In this document: piece by piece, positions 43,692 through 56,141 of the stretch
How positions within the stretch are numbered: the first letter of the stretch is position 1
How the letters are laid out: each line of letters opens with the position of its first letter
Translations under genes and position numbers: made by a program
From: Papaver somniferum
Taxonomy: Eukaryota > Streptophyta > Magnoliopsida > Ranunculales > Papaveraceae
Assembly: GCF_003573695.1 (NCBI RefSeq)
Contig: NC_039361.1
Coordinates: 37,936,393-38,000,392, forward strand
Reading direction: 5' to 3'
DNA: 64,000 bases
The notes under the pieces: model-generated
What the model saw: only the letters and a program-made list of their open reading frames with translations
Told to the model about the DNA's origin: nothing
Databases searched by the model: none

Positions 43692-45235
43692 CCTTCAATA
43701 CTTTCTAGGTCTGTCTCTATCATTATATGTGAAATTTGCATCTCAATGCTCCAGGCATGGTTTTTAAAAGCGTACGACTTCGCTTCAAATTTCGCTTAAA
43801 CACTTCGAAGCGCAGCTCTGAAGCGGGACACCCAGGAAGCGTAATTTTGACTTTTTCTTGAAGCGTTGACTAAGTCAACCACTTGAAAATCAAAAATTTA
43901 AACTAAGAAAAATATAAAGAGCATGTTAAGGATGGAGCCTAAGAGCTCCTGCTCGTCAAAGAACACCCTATACCACTGTACCATACTAGTTTTTGGTGTT
44001 AAAAGTGAACATAGTTTTTTTTTTGGACAAATAATCATACATTAAATATGGATTCCTTATATAATTCAATGATATTTATAAGTGTATATTTTAAAATATA
44101 GCGTTTCAATAACAAATCATGAAGCGTCGCTTCACGCTTCAACATACGATTCGCTTCTTAAAAATTAAAAACGCTTCACGCTTTAAAAACCTTGGCTCCA
44201 GGTGACTGCCTCATAGAAAGCTAAACATTTCAGAGCCTGCTCTGAACTCCTTATTCCTGCATAGCATTTGGAGAAGCATCCTCTCCATTTAGCTGTAGAA
44301 TCACGTAAAACAATAGCAACACCTGTTAGTTTTGTATTTGGATCGTAAGAAGCATCACAATTAACTTTAAAGAAAGGAGACACAGGGGGTTTCCAATGTC
44401 GTTCTATAGTCATAAGGGAAGGCTCTGAAGTATTGTGGTTATGGCTTCTGCAATAGATATTCTCCAAGTAAGAAGAGAAACTCAATGCTTTTTTAGATGA
44501 TGATTGTGGTTCAGCCTTCAAGTTCTGAAAGTTAACATCGCATCTTGTATTACATATGGTCCATGAGACTACCATTGCCAGAAGAAACCCGTTATTAGAC
44601 ATGTTTTGATGTTGAGTTTGTCGCATACAACTTTCAAGCATGGACCCTATGTTATTTTGAATTCCAGATAAAACAGTCGAGCCTCCTGGAATGAGCATCC
44701 ATACTGCCCTTGAGAAGTGGCAAGAGAAAAGCACATGCATCGTACTTTCATCATGTTGATTTCAGAGAGGACATTGTCTGTTGATGTAATGACAATTCAT
44801 TGACATCCTTTCCTTAGTTTGCAAGATATCTAATAAGGATTTCCAAAAGAAGTGCTTTATCCTTGGCCATATATTGATGCTCCAGAATTACTTCCATCGA
44901 ATATTAGTTCCTTCTATGGTAAGAGAGACTTGCATAGTGCCTAAAGTGAGTTCATGCAACTTGTTATAGGCAGACTTTAGAGTAAAGTTCCCATTCTTAG
45001 TTAGTTTCCAAACTAACTTATCTTCAGAAGTATTAGGTATTCTCATTCCCAGTATGTGGTCAGCTGTTTGTGCATCAAAAATATATAGAACCAGATCAGA
45101 ATTCCATTGTTGTCTTCCATGAAGCATAAGCTCTTGAACCCAAATATAGGTCTCACTATCTGTAACTCATTCTTTTGGTATTGGAGGATAATCAAGTCCC
45201 ACCACCCAGATATCCAGCCAAATATAATATTACAT
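43692..45235 (-). pseudogene. LINE fragment (RT C-terminus, zf-RVT, RNase H) split by a MITE
   Basis: On the minus strand: 45127-44888 NTSEDKLVWKLTKNGNFTLK SAYNKL; 44740-44195 zf-RVT end (MHVLFSCHFSRAVWMLIPGG) and RNase H start (FKVNCDASYDPNTKLTGVAI with the first Asp). The frame then jumps a 439-bp MITE and continues at 43755 in the same frame (SIEMQISHIMIETDLESIEG, with the second Asp). Both ends are truncated; the 5' side abuts the 3' end of another LINE near 45235. It belongs to the same broad family as the LINE at 22.6 kb. Confidence 0.75.
43756..44194. mobile_element. hAT-type MITE (439 bp)
   Basis: Inverted ends CATGGTTTTTAAAAGCG and CGCTTTAAAAACCTTG are flanked by a perfect 8-bp duplication GCTCCAGG (43748-43755 and 44195-44202). 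The interior has many GAAGCG/CGCTTC words in both orientations. The CAAGGTTTTTAAA-type terminus and 8-bp duplication are typical of hAT elements. It disrupts a LINE RNase H frame. Confidence 0.85.
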
Positions 45236-47299
45236 CCTCCAATATTGGAGTAGCAATAAAACTTTAGAGCATAGTTAATCCAACATTTCGAAATCTTAAA
45301 TGCTCTTGCATGCCTTGCTAATCTACATGCAGGCTTATTACATTCTCTATACGAGCTTACAGGTCCACAAAGGTTGAGTTTTTAATCTAGTAATGATATC
45401 TAAGATTAATGTGTGGTTTTCCCAAGCTGCAATCTGGTAATCCTTATTGACTGCATCCACCACTAGCCTTGCATCAAGTTCAAAACAAATGGATTGAATC
45501 CCTAACTCCTCTGTCCAAATTAAATCTTGTAGTAAAGCTTCACATTCAACCTCCTCCGCACTCAAATGTCCATGTATTAAATCTTGTAGTAAATCTTGTA
45601 TGAATTCTTCTCCTGCAAAATTACGCATGATTGGTCCATGTCTAGTCTGAGTATAACCATCATATTGTTTAAAAGATGCATCACAACAGATATAGAAGAA
45701 AGGAGATATAGGTGGTATAAATCTTGCCTGAATCACTGTATCTGTGGTATCACTTAATACTGTATGACCAGATCTAGCCATAGAACTACCAGTTGAAGAG
45801 TTCAAGTCTTGGGACCAATATAATAACCACAACAAGGTTTGGTCATATATTTTCAAAAGTACACTTGCATATCGCCTTCCATATTTCCCGGACAGTATTA
45901 TCCATCTTGACTATCCAGTCTTCATCAAACTGGCACATCTCATTATCGAACCAACTTTTGATTCAGTTCTGCAGTGATATGTTAGGATCTTGCATACTTT
46001 TTCTAGCCCCTAGAACTGAAACCCAAACAACTCCTGAGAAAGTGGTCACATAGAATGTGTAGTAGTCTCAATTTCTTGTTTACAAATAGGGATTAAATCC
46101 CCCGAGTAACCTAAGACCTTAACCTTACATTCATTAGAAGGGACTATGTCAGTCATACACTTCCACATGAAGTGTTAGATACGCGGAGAGTGTTAATATT
46201 CCATAATCTTTTCCAGAATTGTACTTCAAAAGTAGTTGTATTTGTGTGGGAATTATTCCTTTATCTCCACCAGTTCGTTATATGCCGATTTCACCATAAA
46301 AAATCCATTTATTATTAGTGCCAGACCAATCTATCTTCCTTTGATACTGGTATTCTCATACTCAATTTCTCTAAAGCATCTCCCTGCTCAAATAAGTGAT
46401 TTACCAAATTAACTTTCCACGAATTCGTCTCCTGATCAATAAGATACGAAACATTCTTGTAAGTATATGCTTCATTCAAGTTCCCTGCTGGTTTTAGTGG
46501 AGATTGCATTCCGGAAATCCGATTATCTTGCCATATTAAGATGTTCTTCCCGTTTCCTAGATTCCAAAAACTGAATATTTGAACAAAACCCATAATTCCT
46601 TGTATACTCTGCCATGCCCATGTTGAATTATTTTTCTTCTTCACATGTGGAGCTGATGTAGCCGGAAAATATCTTTCTTTTAGAGTTGAACCCCATAATT
46701 GTTTGGAATAATGAAACAATCTTCATGATGCTTTTGCAAGAAGTGCTTGATTAAATAATTTGAGATCGCGAAAACCCATTCCATCCTCTACATTCTTGTT
46801 GCATACTCTTGGCCAACCAATGAAGTAAAAACCTTTCTTTTCATGTTTATTCCACCAAAAATCACTTTACAATTTATCCATATCCTTGATTGTTGCATCC
46901 GGAAACTTGAATACACTCATGCTATGTGAGGGTATAACATCGAGTACGTGCTACACCAAAATAGAACGTCCTTCTTGATTCACAAACTTCCTCTTCCACT
47001 TTGTTATTATATGGTTCATCTTTCCAACGAGAGAAGAAAAAGATCATGTCTTCTTCCTGTTTAGAAAAAGTGGGATACCCAAATATGTTTCATCCAAGCT
47101 CATCTTCTTCATCTTTAAACTTCTTAGAAGAATTCTGCCATGTCTAGGATGGGCATTTCTTGAGAAGTACACTGCTGAGTTTTGAAAATATATTTTCCGG
47201 CTAGATATATCACTGAAGGAATTAATCGTTGTTGGGAGAATATTGTTTACATTATGGATATGTGCTTTGACAAAAAGCAGACAATCATCTACGAACAAC
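45236..47299 (-). mobile_element. LINE, 3' part (RT thumb, zf-RVT, RNase H)
   Basis: This continues the LINE whose 5' part is at 56142-59431. Minus-strand frames: 47299 on, VDDCLLFVKAHIHNVNN and YLGIPLFLNRKKT; 46719-46315, WGSTLKERYFPATSAP, WAWQSIQGIMGF and WNLGNGKNILIWQDN; 45856-45347, RNase H with CCDASFK, SAEEVECEALL and FELDARLV (all three catalytic acids present). Several stops and shifts interrupt it. The 3' end runs directly into a second LINE fragment near 45235. Confidence 0.8.
47295..47299 (+). repeat. Target-site duplication ACAAC (left)
   Basis: ACAAC precedes the LTR at 47300 and follows the other LTR at 56137-56141. Removing the element restores the LINE codons LLL-FVDD-CLLF. 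Confidence 0.85.
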
Positions 47300-49695
47300 T
47301 GTTTGAGGGTAAAAATTGGTTCTGCTGTTTTTGGTAAATTTGGGTGTATTGATGATAAACGAATTCTAACCTTAAACAATGCACTGCAGGGAGTACTTTT
47401 AGATTCGAGAGATCAATCTGTAAAACTCTGGCCTGAACCAAGAAATGGTCGTTCTAGATTCAATTCGGTCACAAAGTGAAGGAGAAGGGGTTGATCTTAG
47501 GGAGGGAAGCGAAGAAGGTGTTTGAGATCAAAATGTTGAATTATGAAGGTGTGGATGTTTATGACTTGTATCAGAATGTGGAACTGGCTTGCGGAATGTA
47601 AGCTATCAGTTCTTGATGTTTTCTGGATACTTGTGTTGATAACACTTGTGTTCTCATCGAAATAGGTTGAAAACCTATTTATACAAGTCATTTGAGCGCA
47701 ACCCTGATCTCGTAGGAAGTGGAGGAGGTTAAGTAATGGAGTAATGGAGTCGTGTAAGAGGTGGTTATCGTTGCGTAGTCACACCTTCACCCACTACTCC
47801 ATAATTGTTAACCGTCCGTCCTTTCCTGACACGTTCTCGTAATAGGCGCGTTGCATGCCGCACGCTGTAAACCGCCAGACCAATACCCCAGTAAGTATCC
47901 CCCAGTTTGTGACATGTTTGATGTCTCGAGTAAGTGGGCCAAGTCGTGGGACTTGCCGCAAAGAATAGCATACAATTCTATTAGGTGAAACAACTACGTT
48001 GTTTATGCAGTCGATATTCATAAAATATCACATGTGTTCGATGCATGTAATGCATCGCTTTTAAGCAAGCAGCTCAAGACAATCGATATGCATTAAGCAT
48101 CGTTGTTTTAAATCTTGATTGAATAAGTCGCGGATTGAGTAGCACGACCGGCCATCTTTGGGTGATCGTTTGAGGACCCTATGGATGTGCTATGAATTGG
48201 TCGATCACCCCCTGTGGAGGATGAATGGTCGGTGATCTCAATGCTGATTTTAAAGTTTGAAAAATAAATCTATATCATCCGACTAGGCTGGCGAAGTTGG
48301 GTATCCGTGATCAATCTGCGGCAGTTGTTCACTGTCATTGACGCGATTTTTAGGGTTTTAGGGGCCGCGTGGCTAACCCCCTTTTGGGCGAGCGAATCGA
48401 GGTGCTGCGTGTTAGTTCGAGCAGGTCGATCGACCTTGTGCAAAGGTGGGTTGCCGATGAGCGTGCTGGTATCTCCCCGGCCACCTAAAATTAGATCTAA
48501 GCCACTCGATTTGGCTGGAGAAGATGGATGGCCATGATCGATTTGCGGCGGTAACATATTTCCGCAAACACCAATTATGTTTTAAAACGGCCGCGTCTTC
48601 CCTAGTTCGGTCGAACAACTTGATGCGTTAAAGGCTTGTCGCGAGTAGGTCGATCGACCAAGGAAGGAGCTGGGCCGCCAATGAATACTTTGGTGCTTCT
48701 TAGATCGTTCGAGATGTGATCTACGCCGTCCAATTAGGCTAGCCAAATTGGACGGACACGATCGATTTGGACAGTTGTATACTGCCGCGACCCAATTTAG
48801 GGTTTTGAATACAGCGTGTTTGCTCGAGTTTGGGCAAACAGTTGAGCGCCCTATAGGCTTGCCGCATGCATGTCGATTGGAAAAGGGGAGAATTGGGCCT
48901 CCAATGAACATGCTGACACTTCCTTAATCGTTTGTAGGAAGATCTAAGTCGTCCAACTAGGCTGCCAAAGTTGGACGGTCGTGATGCGTTTTGAGACCAT
49001 TTTTAATGGTTTCAACTCGTTAGAGCTATTTTTATACAGCGCGATCACCCATGTTTGGGGTCGGCGTTCGAAGCACTTGTGGCTGAGGGAATGAGACTCG
49101 ATCAACTAGGGCACTAGTGGGCCCGCCGGCGGTCACTACGGTAATTTCCTAGTCCTGTTAGGAGTAAGTTATATATGATTGTTAAATCGTGCGGCCAAGT
49201 TGTGTGGCCGTGATCGTTTCTGAGACTGATATTAACAGTCTAGATTTTTTTAAGGAATAAATATGTGTTCGATCACGCTAACTTTAATTAAAGAGTGTGT
49301 GAACGCGTTGATCTCTTTGTCAGAGAGAGATGTATCCTGTATGAGTATTTTCGTGCAGATCCCAATACTAGCACTTCGGGAGATTCATGCTACTCTGCTG
49401 AGAGTGAGCATTGATCGTCATGTCATGTCAGTATTGAGAGTTCGTCTGGGAACATAGCATGGAAAATACCAGGCAAATCATGCATTAATTAATAATGCTG
49501 GTATAGAATAGAAATCACAGAATATTTGGGATTACTAATACACGCACCATTCTGAGTGAATTTCATATACATTGAATTTCTCAATGAGCGAGGAGGTTTT
49601 TTGCACCACTTTTTAAATGGCTTTACCCCTTGCAGGGTGACAACGCATTAAATACTGGTTTTACAATTTTAGCCTTGAACTAAAAACCACCATCA
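47300..49695 (-). repeat. 3' LTR (element on minus strand)
   Basis: On the plus strand it starts TGTTTGAGGGTAAAAATTGG and ends AAAAACCACCATCA. It matches 53742-56136 throughout. Confidence 0.9.
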
Positions 49696-49879
49696 TCATT
49701 AAGTCCCCTGCTTAGCACGTAATAGTTACACTGTTGCGGGCTAAGCACTAGATGGTGACAAATAAAAATAAAACTTATGAGACAAAGTTAGATGTTACCA
49801 GGAGAGATGGGTCGTCCTGTCTTTGGAACATGTCACGTTCAAGAGGCGTCCAGGTGACCGTTCCCCTAGCATGATGTTG

Positions 49880-50240
49880 GTTGGGATCTCAAACTATTCA
49901 TGAAGATGTCGTAATCCTCGACTCTGATGTGGACGAGCCCTATCATGAGGAATATACTTAAGAGGCTGCTGAAGCAGTTTATGAAATAGATGTTGAAGCA
50001 GCTCCCAAAGAGAACGTTGATGCAGCTTCCGAGAAGGGTGTCGAAGAGGCTTCCAGAGAGGATGTTGAAGCAGCTCCCGAGAAGGGTGACGAAGCGGCTT
50101 CCGTAGAGGATGTTGAAGCATCTCCTGGAGAGGACTCTAGTGAAGGCACCATTGGCCCTGGCGTTGACGACACTTCTTTGATGTTTAGTTGTCTTTGTTT
50201 CATGCGGCTGGATCCATGGGAATAATAATCCCTCATTCAT
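49880..50240 (+). pseudogene. Acidic Glu/Ala/Val repeat frame, antisense to the LTR element
   Basis: The plus-strand frame TIHEDVVILDSDVDEPYHEE, one stop, then repeats VEAAPKENVDAASEKG, VEEASREDVEAAPEKG, DEAASVEDVEASPGED. The repeat at DNA level is 36-39 bp. A related frame lies at 51066-51170 (GVEAASASEESAEVASGKSA). The acidic, low-complexity pattern reads much more like protein than the opposite strand does. By position it is comparable to the antisense frame of Tat elements; no domain is recognised. Confidence 0.4.
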
Positions 50241-51943
50241 GCTGTAACTTTCATTTGTTATATCACGTGTGTTGTGCTTCCGTGAAAGGAGATCCATGAG
50301 TCGTATTTTTTAGGTGCGGAGGCTCTATCTCCAATAAATAGCGCGTGTGATGTGATTGGACATGTCTGAAGAAGTAATTGCAATCTGGGAGTACCGCGTG
50401 CAGTAGCTCGCTGCTTCCTGATTCCGTGAAGGGATTTTCCAAAATATGAAAATTACAGATGGCGAAACTTCTTTCTGGGATATATGCACAATGAAATAGT
50501 GATTGAGAGTTTTTTTCGTCGTTTAAGCAGCTGCACTTCAGAGTACGAATGACGCTTGCCCTAAGAAGCATGTACTGGCTGCTTGATGATTTCTTTCAGT
50601 CATCTTGCTCCTTATGATTGCGATGATGATATGTTGGGGATGCTTGTATGGGAAAAATCCTCCGGATCCGTTAAGTGAAGTAGACAAGCCGAGAGCTGTT
50701 GTCGACGTGCCGCTATCAAGTCTTCAAGGACTTCGTTTCAAGCAACATCCTTTGAACCGTCTTCTGAATCTTGGATGGTTGTATGGAATGGGATGCGATG
50801 AGCAGTCCCCAGTTACACTCCAGAATCGATGGCGTGGCTGGACACGTGAAAACATCTCCGATTTTTACTTTTGAGTCTTTGATGCACATGTACGTCTTCA
50901 TGTTGAGAATTTTCTACGGCTCGTAAAGCTTCAACAGTGATGATTGCTGATATTAGAAATAAACCGGTTGAGCGACGTGAAGGCATCTTGTGCTGGCAGT
51001 CCCCAGGTATAATTATCACGTGCTTATTTTCTCTTGAAAGACGTAATTCCATTGAATTTGTTGTTAAGGTGTTGAAGCGGCTTCGGCCTCTGAAGAAAGC
51101 GCTGAAGTGGCTTCGGGAAAGAGTGCTGATGCGGATTCGGCAGAGAGAGCGTTGAAGCGGCTTCTTCTTCTATTTGATTTTCTTTGCAAATTACATGCTT
51201 CTTGATTGACCGTCTCTCTTGTGTTGAAGAATTCCTTGACAGTGAAGGGATTCTGTGTCGAGCCTCAGTCCCCCAAGCGTGAGTTACATGACTCTCTGTC
51301 CGTAGTGGTTGTTGCTACGGTGAAGCTCTGGCGAGCAACAACGATTCTTGGAAGCAGCTGTGATCAGAAGAGACCGGCAAGGAGAGGCGTGGTAGCTACT
51401 TGCACGAACTTGGCAGTTTTCATATAACGGTAGAGATCGTCTCGTTATTAGAGGGATAAGCTGACAATGGAATCGATATCTTCTTTGATGTTTCCTCATG
51501 GAATGGAGAAGAGGGAGACAGTCCCATGCCCACGAGTATCTATTGAGCTTTCAACTTGATAGATGCCCTGGGTTTCAGAAGAAATAATTTGGAAGAGAGT
51601 TGGAGTTGAACCCAATGTTGATGAAGATCGTGAGTTATTGATCATGAGACCGTCTTTGCCTCTACATTGCGTTTCATAGACGTCCAGGCATATCGCTGGT
51701 CTTTGACAATACGTCTTCTCTCTTGAGTATGTCCTCGTTTTTGGACATCTTGGAATCATAATGATAGCTTGCTTGCATCTTTGAGATGGGTAGTGTTGAG
51801 CAGTCCCCAGCCACACTCCTTTGCCTTTATCATCTTTGGATCATGTCTTTGAGGAGTAGGGAAGTTCCCTCATGCGGATGACTTAACTAACATGTTGTGC
51901 AAATATGAAGAAGCTCTTGACATAGAGAGTTCGTATGTACCTC

Positions 51944-53364
51944 TTAAGTCTCGGATGCGACCTCCTTCAGTAATGCAACTACTTCTTCTACGGGAGACAA
52001 AATTCTGAAATCGTCTCTCACCGATTTTGTTGCCATCAAGCCAGATATGGTATATCTTGGACATTGTTTTATCATTGTAATAGTCGTGCATGTGGTACTG
52101 AGGTTGGAGTTGGCGGTTTTGGACGCGCATGATGTTGTATCTTGGTGGTTTACCTCTTGCTGCTTCAGTGAGGAAAGCTGAAGGTTATATTTCCTGTTGG
52201 TGAGATGTATGATTCCAAAAAAATCATGAGGCTCTTCATTCCTGGCAGGCCTGGTTCTTTCTAGCAGGGAAGGCGCTGTTGTAGCCGAGCGTTTAACAGA
52301 TTCACAAAGTTCAGAGGATGTCTGAAATTGCAGATTCTCCAGCATAGCACGATATATGGGTACCATCTTATTAATGCATAATTCCACCAATCGTTGTTCA
52401 ATCATATTTGAATCGTGACAATCCAGTGCCTGGATGGACGATCATTGTTTCGTTGGAACATCATCCCCAAATCTGAAAAAGGTGATTTGCTCGGATACGA
52501 AGACACTTCTTGTAGAAAGCGGTTACCATCTCACACAAGTTGGATACACAGTTCCATCATAAAGGGAAAATTGAGGAGAGGAGTATCCTCTCGAAAGAGA
52601 AAACTCTTTGAACATTAGGAGGATAAGGAGGTTGATGCTGTTTTAAGTCTACCGGGTTTTGCTTGTCTCGATGCTGGAGAAGTCGTTCTAGATCCTCACG
52701 CGTGATGAAATTGGATGGTTGATTCCTTTCCCTTGAGCGCTCAAGAGCAACACGAATCTCTTCATCTACGAATGCACGCCATGTTGAAGTGCTTGCGCCA
52801 AAAGTGTTGAAAGTACTCCTCATTGGTTCTATGGCTGACACGGCTCTTGTGGTAGTCGCTCCATTAGCGTCTTGAGGAAAGTGAGTACCTCTTTCGTAGT
52901 TGTATCCATGTCCGTATGAGCCTTAGTGAGAGCTTCTCGTCTTTACATTAAATCAACAATGGTGATAGGGGGTTGGCCTCCTCTGGATCCTCCGGCCTCT
53001 CGTCCTGATGGGGAAGTGGCAGTAGCTCTAGTAACGACCGAGGCGTTATGCTCGAAGAAATATTGGTGGCGGCAGTGGATCTGGTGATCGGAGGTGTCAC
53101 ATCTAAGGAGTGTCTAGCTGTTGTCCGGGTTGACATAATAGGCGAACCCTTTATGATGATTTGAAGATGGGTCAAGCCTCCTTCGTTGTTGTAGATGTAC
53201 GAATTCTCAGAATTACGCCATATGTTCTTTTCTTTTGTGATCTCTGCAGGTGTGTCCTTAGGACTCCAATGGTGTTGAGATTTGTTGTCGACTATATCCA
53301 TGATGGAACAACAGCTACGCGAATCTTCACTTTGTCTTTCTGGGGTGTGGACCCTTTGAGGCAT
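51944..53364 (-). pseudogene. Decayed gag of the LTR element
   Basis: Minus-strand pieces in order: 53364-52948 (leader-like, MSTRTTARHSLDVTPP); 52841-52557 (TWRAFVDEEIRVALERSRER, REDLERLLQHRDKQ, HQPPYPPNVQRV, the proline-rich entry to a Ty3 gag capsid); and 52405-51944 (EQRLVELCINKMVPIYRAML, ENLQFQTSSELCESVKRSAT), matching the LVExCIxGMxxxYRxxLENLxF motif of plant Ty3/gypsy gag. The capsid core between the second and third pieces is lost or scrambled. Confidence 0.55.
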
Positions 53365-53721
53365 TTCTGGCTTGCTCTATACAACACTTGTGGTGTTTGC
53401 AGAAAAGGCGGTTGCTTCATCCGGATCTCCAGAGAAGTCGTTGCGTTCTTCTAAGTAGTAGTCACGTTTGTGTCTCCACGCGTCTCTCTGGTCCTTTCAT
53501 CTGGGAGATTTACTAGTGCTCAGCTATCCAAGGCATTTCCAGTAGTATTGCTTGAAAAAACATTTTTATGAAGCTTCTTAGAGAATGAAATACCGTTTCT
53601 GAAATTGGTTGTTGAACCTAAATTGAATTTAACTATTGAATTGGATCTAAGATCCACCCTTTTGAAATTGAGAAAACTGGAATGAATATAGAAATATTGA
53701 TTTTGCAACCGAGCGATCAAT

Positions 53722-53741
53722 CTCCCACTGTGGTCGCCAAT
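53722..53741 (-). promoter_or_regulatory. Primer-binding-site-like sequence
   Basis: On the minus strand TTGGCGACCACAGTGGGAGA lies immediately inside the 5' LTR. Plant LTR elements commonly have a TGGCG-starting primer site here. The tRNA is not identified. Confidence 0.5.
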
Positions 53742-56136
53742 TATTTGAGGGTAAAAACTGGTTCTGCGGTTTTGATAAATTTGGGTGTATTGATGAGAAA
53801 CAAATTCAAACCCTAAACAATGCACTGCAGGGAGTACTTTTAGATTCGAGAGATCAATCTGTAAAACTCTGGCCTAAACCAATAAATGGTCGTTCCAGAT
53901 TCAATTCGGTCACAAAGTGAAGAAGAAGGGGTTGCTCTTAGGGAGGGAAGCGAAGAAGGTGTTTGAGATCAAAATGTTGAATTATGAAGGTGTGGCTGTT
54001 TATGACTTGTATCAGAATGTGGAACTGGCTTGCGGAATGTAAGCTATCAGTTCTTGATGTTTTCTGGATACTTGTGTTGATAACACTTGTGTTCTCGTCG
54101 AAATAGGTTGAACACCTATTTATACAAGTCATTTGAGCGCAACCCTGATCTCGTAGGAAGTGGAGGAGGTTAAATAATAGAGTCGTGTAAGAGGTGGTGA
54201 TAGTTGTGTTGTCACACCTTCACCCACTACTCCATCATTGTTAACCATCAATCGTTTCCTGACACATTCTCGTAATGGGCGCGTTGCACGCCGCACGCTG
54301 TAAACCGCCAGACCAATACCCTAGTAAGTATCCCCCAGTTTATGACATGTTTGATGTCTCGAGTAAGTGGACCAAGTCGTGGGACTTTCCGCAAAGAATA
54401 GCATACAGTGCTATTAAGTGAAACAACTAAGTTATTAATGGATTCGATATTCATAAAATATCCCATGTGTTCGATGCATGTAATGCATCGCTTTTAAGCA
54501 AGAAGCTTAAGACAATCGATATGCATGAAGCATCATTGTTTTAAAGCTTGATTGAATAAGTCGCGGATTGAGTAGCACGACCAACCATCTTTGGGTGATC
54601 GTTTGAGGATCCTAGGGATGTGCTATGACTTGGTCAATCACCCCTTGTGGAGGATGAATGGCCGGTGATCTCAATGCTTCTTTGTTAGCGTTTGAAAAAT
54701 AAATCTATGCCATCCGACTAGGCTGGCGAAGTTGGATGGCCGTGATCAATTTGCGGCAGTTGTCCACTGTCATTGACGCGATTTTTAGGGTTTTAGGGGC
54801 CGCGTGGATAACTCCCTTTTGGGCGAGCGAATCGAGGTGTTGTGTGTTAGTTCGAGCAGGTCGATCGACCTTGTGCAAAGGTGGGTTGCCGGTGAGCGTG
54901 CTGGTATCTCCTGGGCCACCTAAAATTAGATCTAAGCCACTCGATTTGGCTGGCGAAGATGGATGGCCGTTATCGATTTGCGGCGGTAACATATTGCCGC
55001 AAACACCAATTTGTTTTAAAACGACCGCGTCTTCCCTAGTTCGGTCGAACGACTTGATGCGTTAAGGGCTTTTCGCGAGTAGGTCGATCGACCAAGGAAG
55101 GAGCTGGGCCGCCAATGAATACTTTGGTATTTCTTCGATCGTTCGAGATTCGATCTACGCCTTCCTATTAGTCTAGCCAAGTTGGACGAACACGATCGAT
55201 TTGCGACAGCTGTATACTGCCGCGACCCAATTTAGGGTTTTGAATACGGCGTGTTTGATCGAGTTTGGGAAAACGGTTGAGCGCCCTATAGGCTTGCCGC
55301 ATGCATGTCTATTGGAAAAGGGGAGAATTGGGCCGCCAATGAACATGCTGACACTTCCTTAATCGTTTGTAAGAAGATCTAAGCCGTCCAACTAGGCTGG
55401 CAAAGTTGGACGGTCGTGATGCATTTTGAGTCCCTTTTTAATGGTTTCAGCTCGTTCGAGCTATTTTTATACTGCGCGATCACCCATGTTTGGGGTCGGC
55501 GTTCGAAGCACTCGTGGATGAGGGAATGAGACTCGATCGACTAGGCACTAGTGGTGCACACCCTCCGGTGGTCACTAGGGTGATTGCCTAGTCCTTTTAG
55601 GAGTAAGTTATGCTTGTTAAATCGTGCGGCCAAGTTGTGTGGCCGTGATCGTTTCTGAGACTGATATTAACAGTCTAGATTTTTTTTAAGGAATAAATAT
55701 ATGTTCGATCACGCTAACTTTAATTAAATAGTGTGTGAACGCGTTGATCTCTTTGTCAGAGAGAGATGTAGCATGTATGAGTATTTTCGTGCAGATCCCA
55801 ATATTAGCACTTCGGGAGATTCATGCTACTCTGCTGAGAGTGAGCATTGATCGTCATGTCATGTCAGTATTGAGAGTTCGGCTGGGAACATAGCATGGAA
55901 AAATACCAGGCAAATCATGCATTAATTAATAATGCTGGTATAGAATAGAAATCACAGAATATTTGGGATTGCTACTACGCGCACCATTCAGAATGAATTT
56001 CATATACATTGAATTGCTCAATGAGCGAGGAGGTTTTTTGCACTCGTCACTTTTCAAATGGCTTTACCCCTTGCAGGGTGACAGCGCATTAAATACTGGT
56101 TTTACAATTTTATCCTTGAACTAAAAACCACCATCA
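53742..56136 (-). repeat. 5' LTR (element on minus strand)
   Basis: On the plus strand it starts TATTTGAGGGTAAAAACTGG (TG mutated to TA) and ends AAAAACCACCATCA, then the duplication ACAAC. Confidence 0.9.
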
Positions 56137-56141
56137 ACAAC
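56137..56141 (+). repeat. Target-site duplication ACAAC (right)
   Basis: Second copy of the duplication at 47295-47299. Confidence 0.85.

Larger units (their letters stand above)
49696..53741 (-). other. Internal region of the LTR element
   Basis: Contains gag remnants at 51944-53364 (sense) and acidic repeat frames on the opposite strand at 49880-51160. The rest shows no recognisable domain in any frame. Confidence 0.6.
47300..56136 (-). mobile_element. LTR retrotransposon with 2.4-kb LTRs, lacking pol
   Basis: Two LTRs of 2396 and 2395 bp flank a 4.05-kb interior, with an ACAAC duplication. On the minus strand the element begins TGATGGTGG. A primer-binding-site-like TTGGCGACCACAGTGGGAGA lies directly inside the 53742 LTR, and a purine tract GCAGGGGAC lies inside the other LTR, which together set the orientation. 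Only decayed gag frames remain in the sense direction; no protease, reverse transcriptase or integrase is seen. The LTRs differ by a few percent by eye, so the insertion is not recent. Confidence 0.85.

Noticed and set aside
43756..44194. Structured RNA gene from repeated GAAGCG/CGCTTC words
   Set aside because: Terminal inverted repeats and the perfect 8-bp duplication explain the sequence as a hAT MITE.
48270..48557. Open frames inside the 2.4-kb LTRs (also at 54705-55065)
   Set aside because: They occur in both LTRs on both strands without domain similarity and differ by substitutions without codon bias; LTR sequence, not genes.
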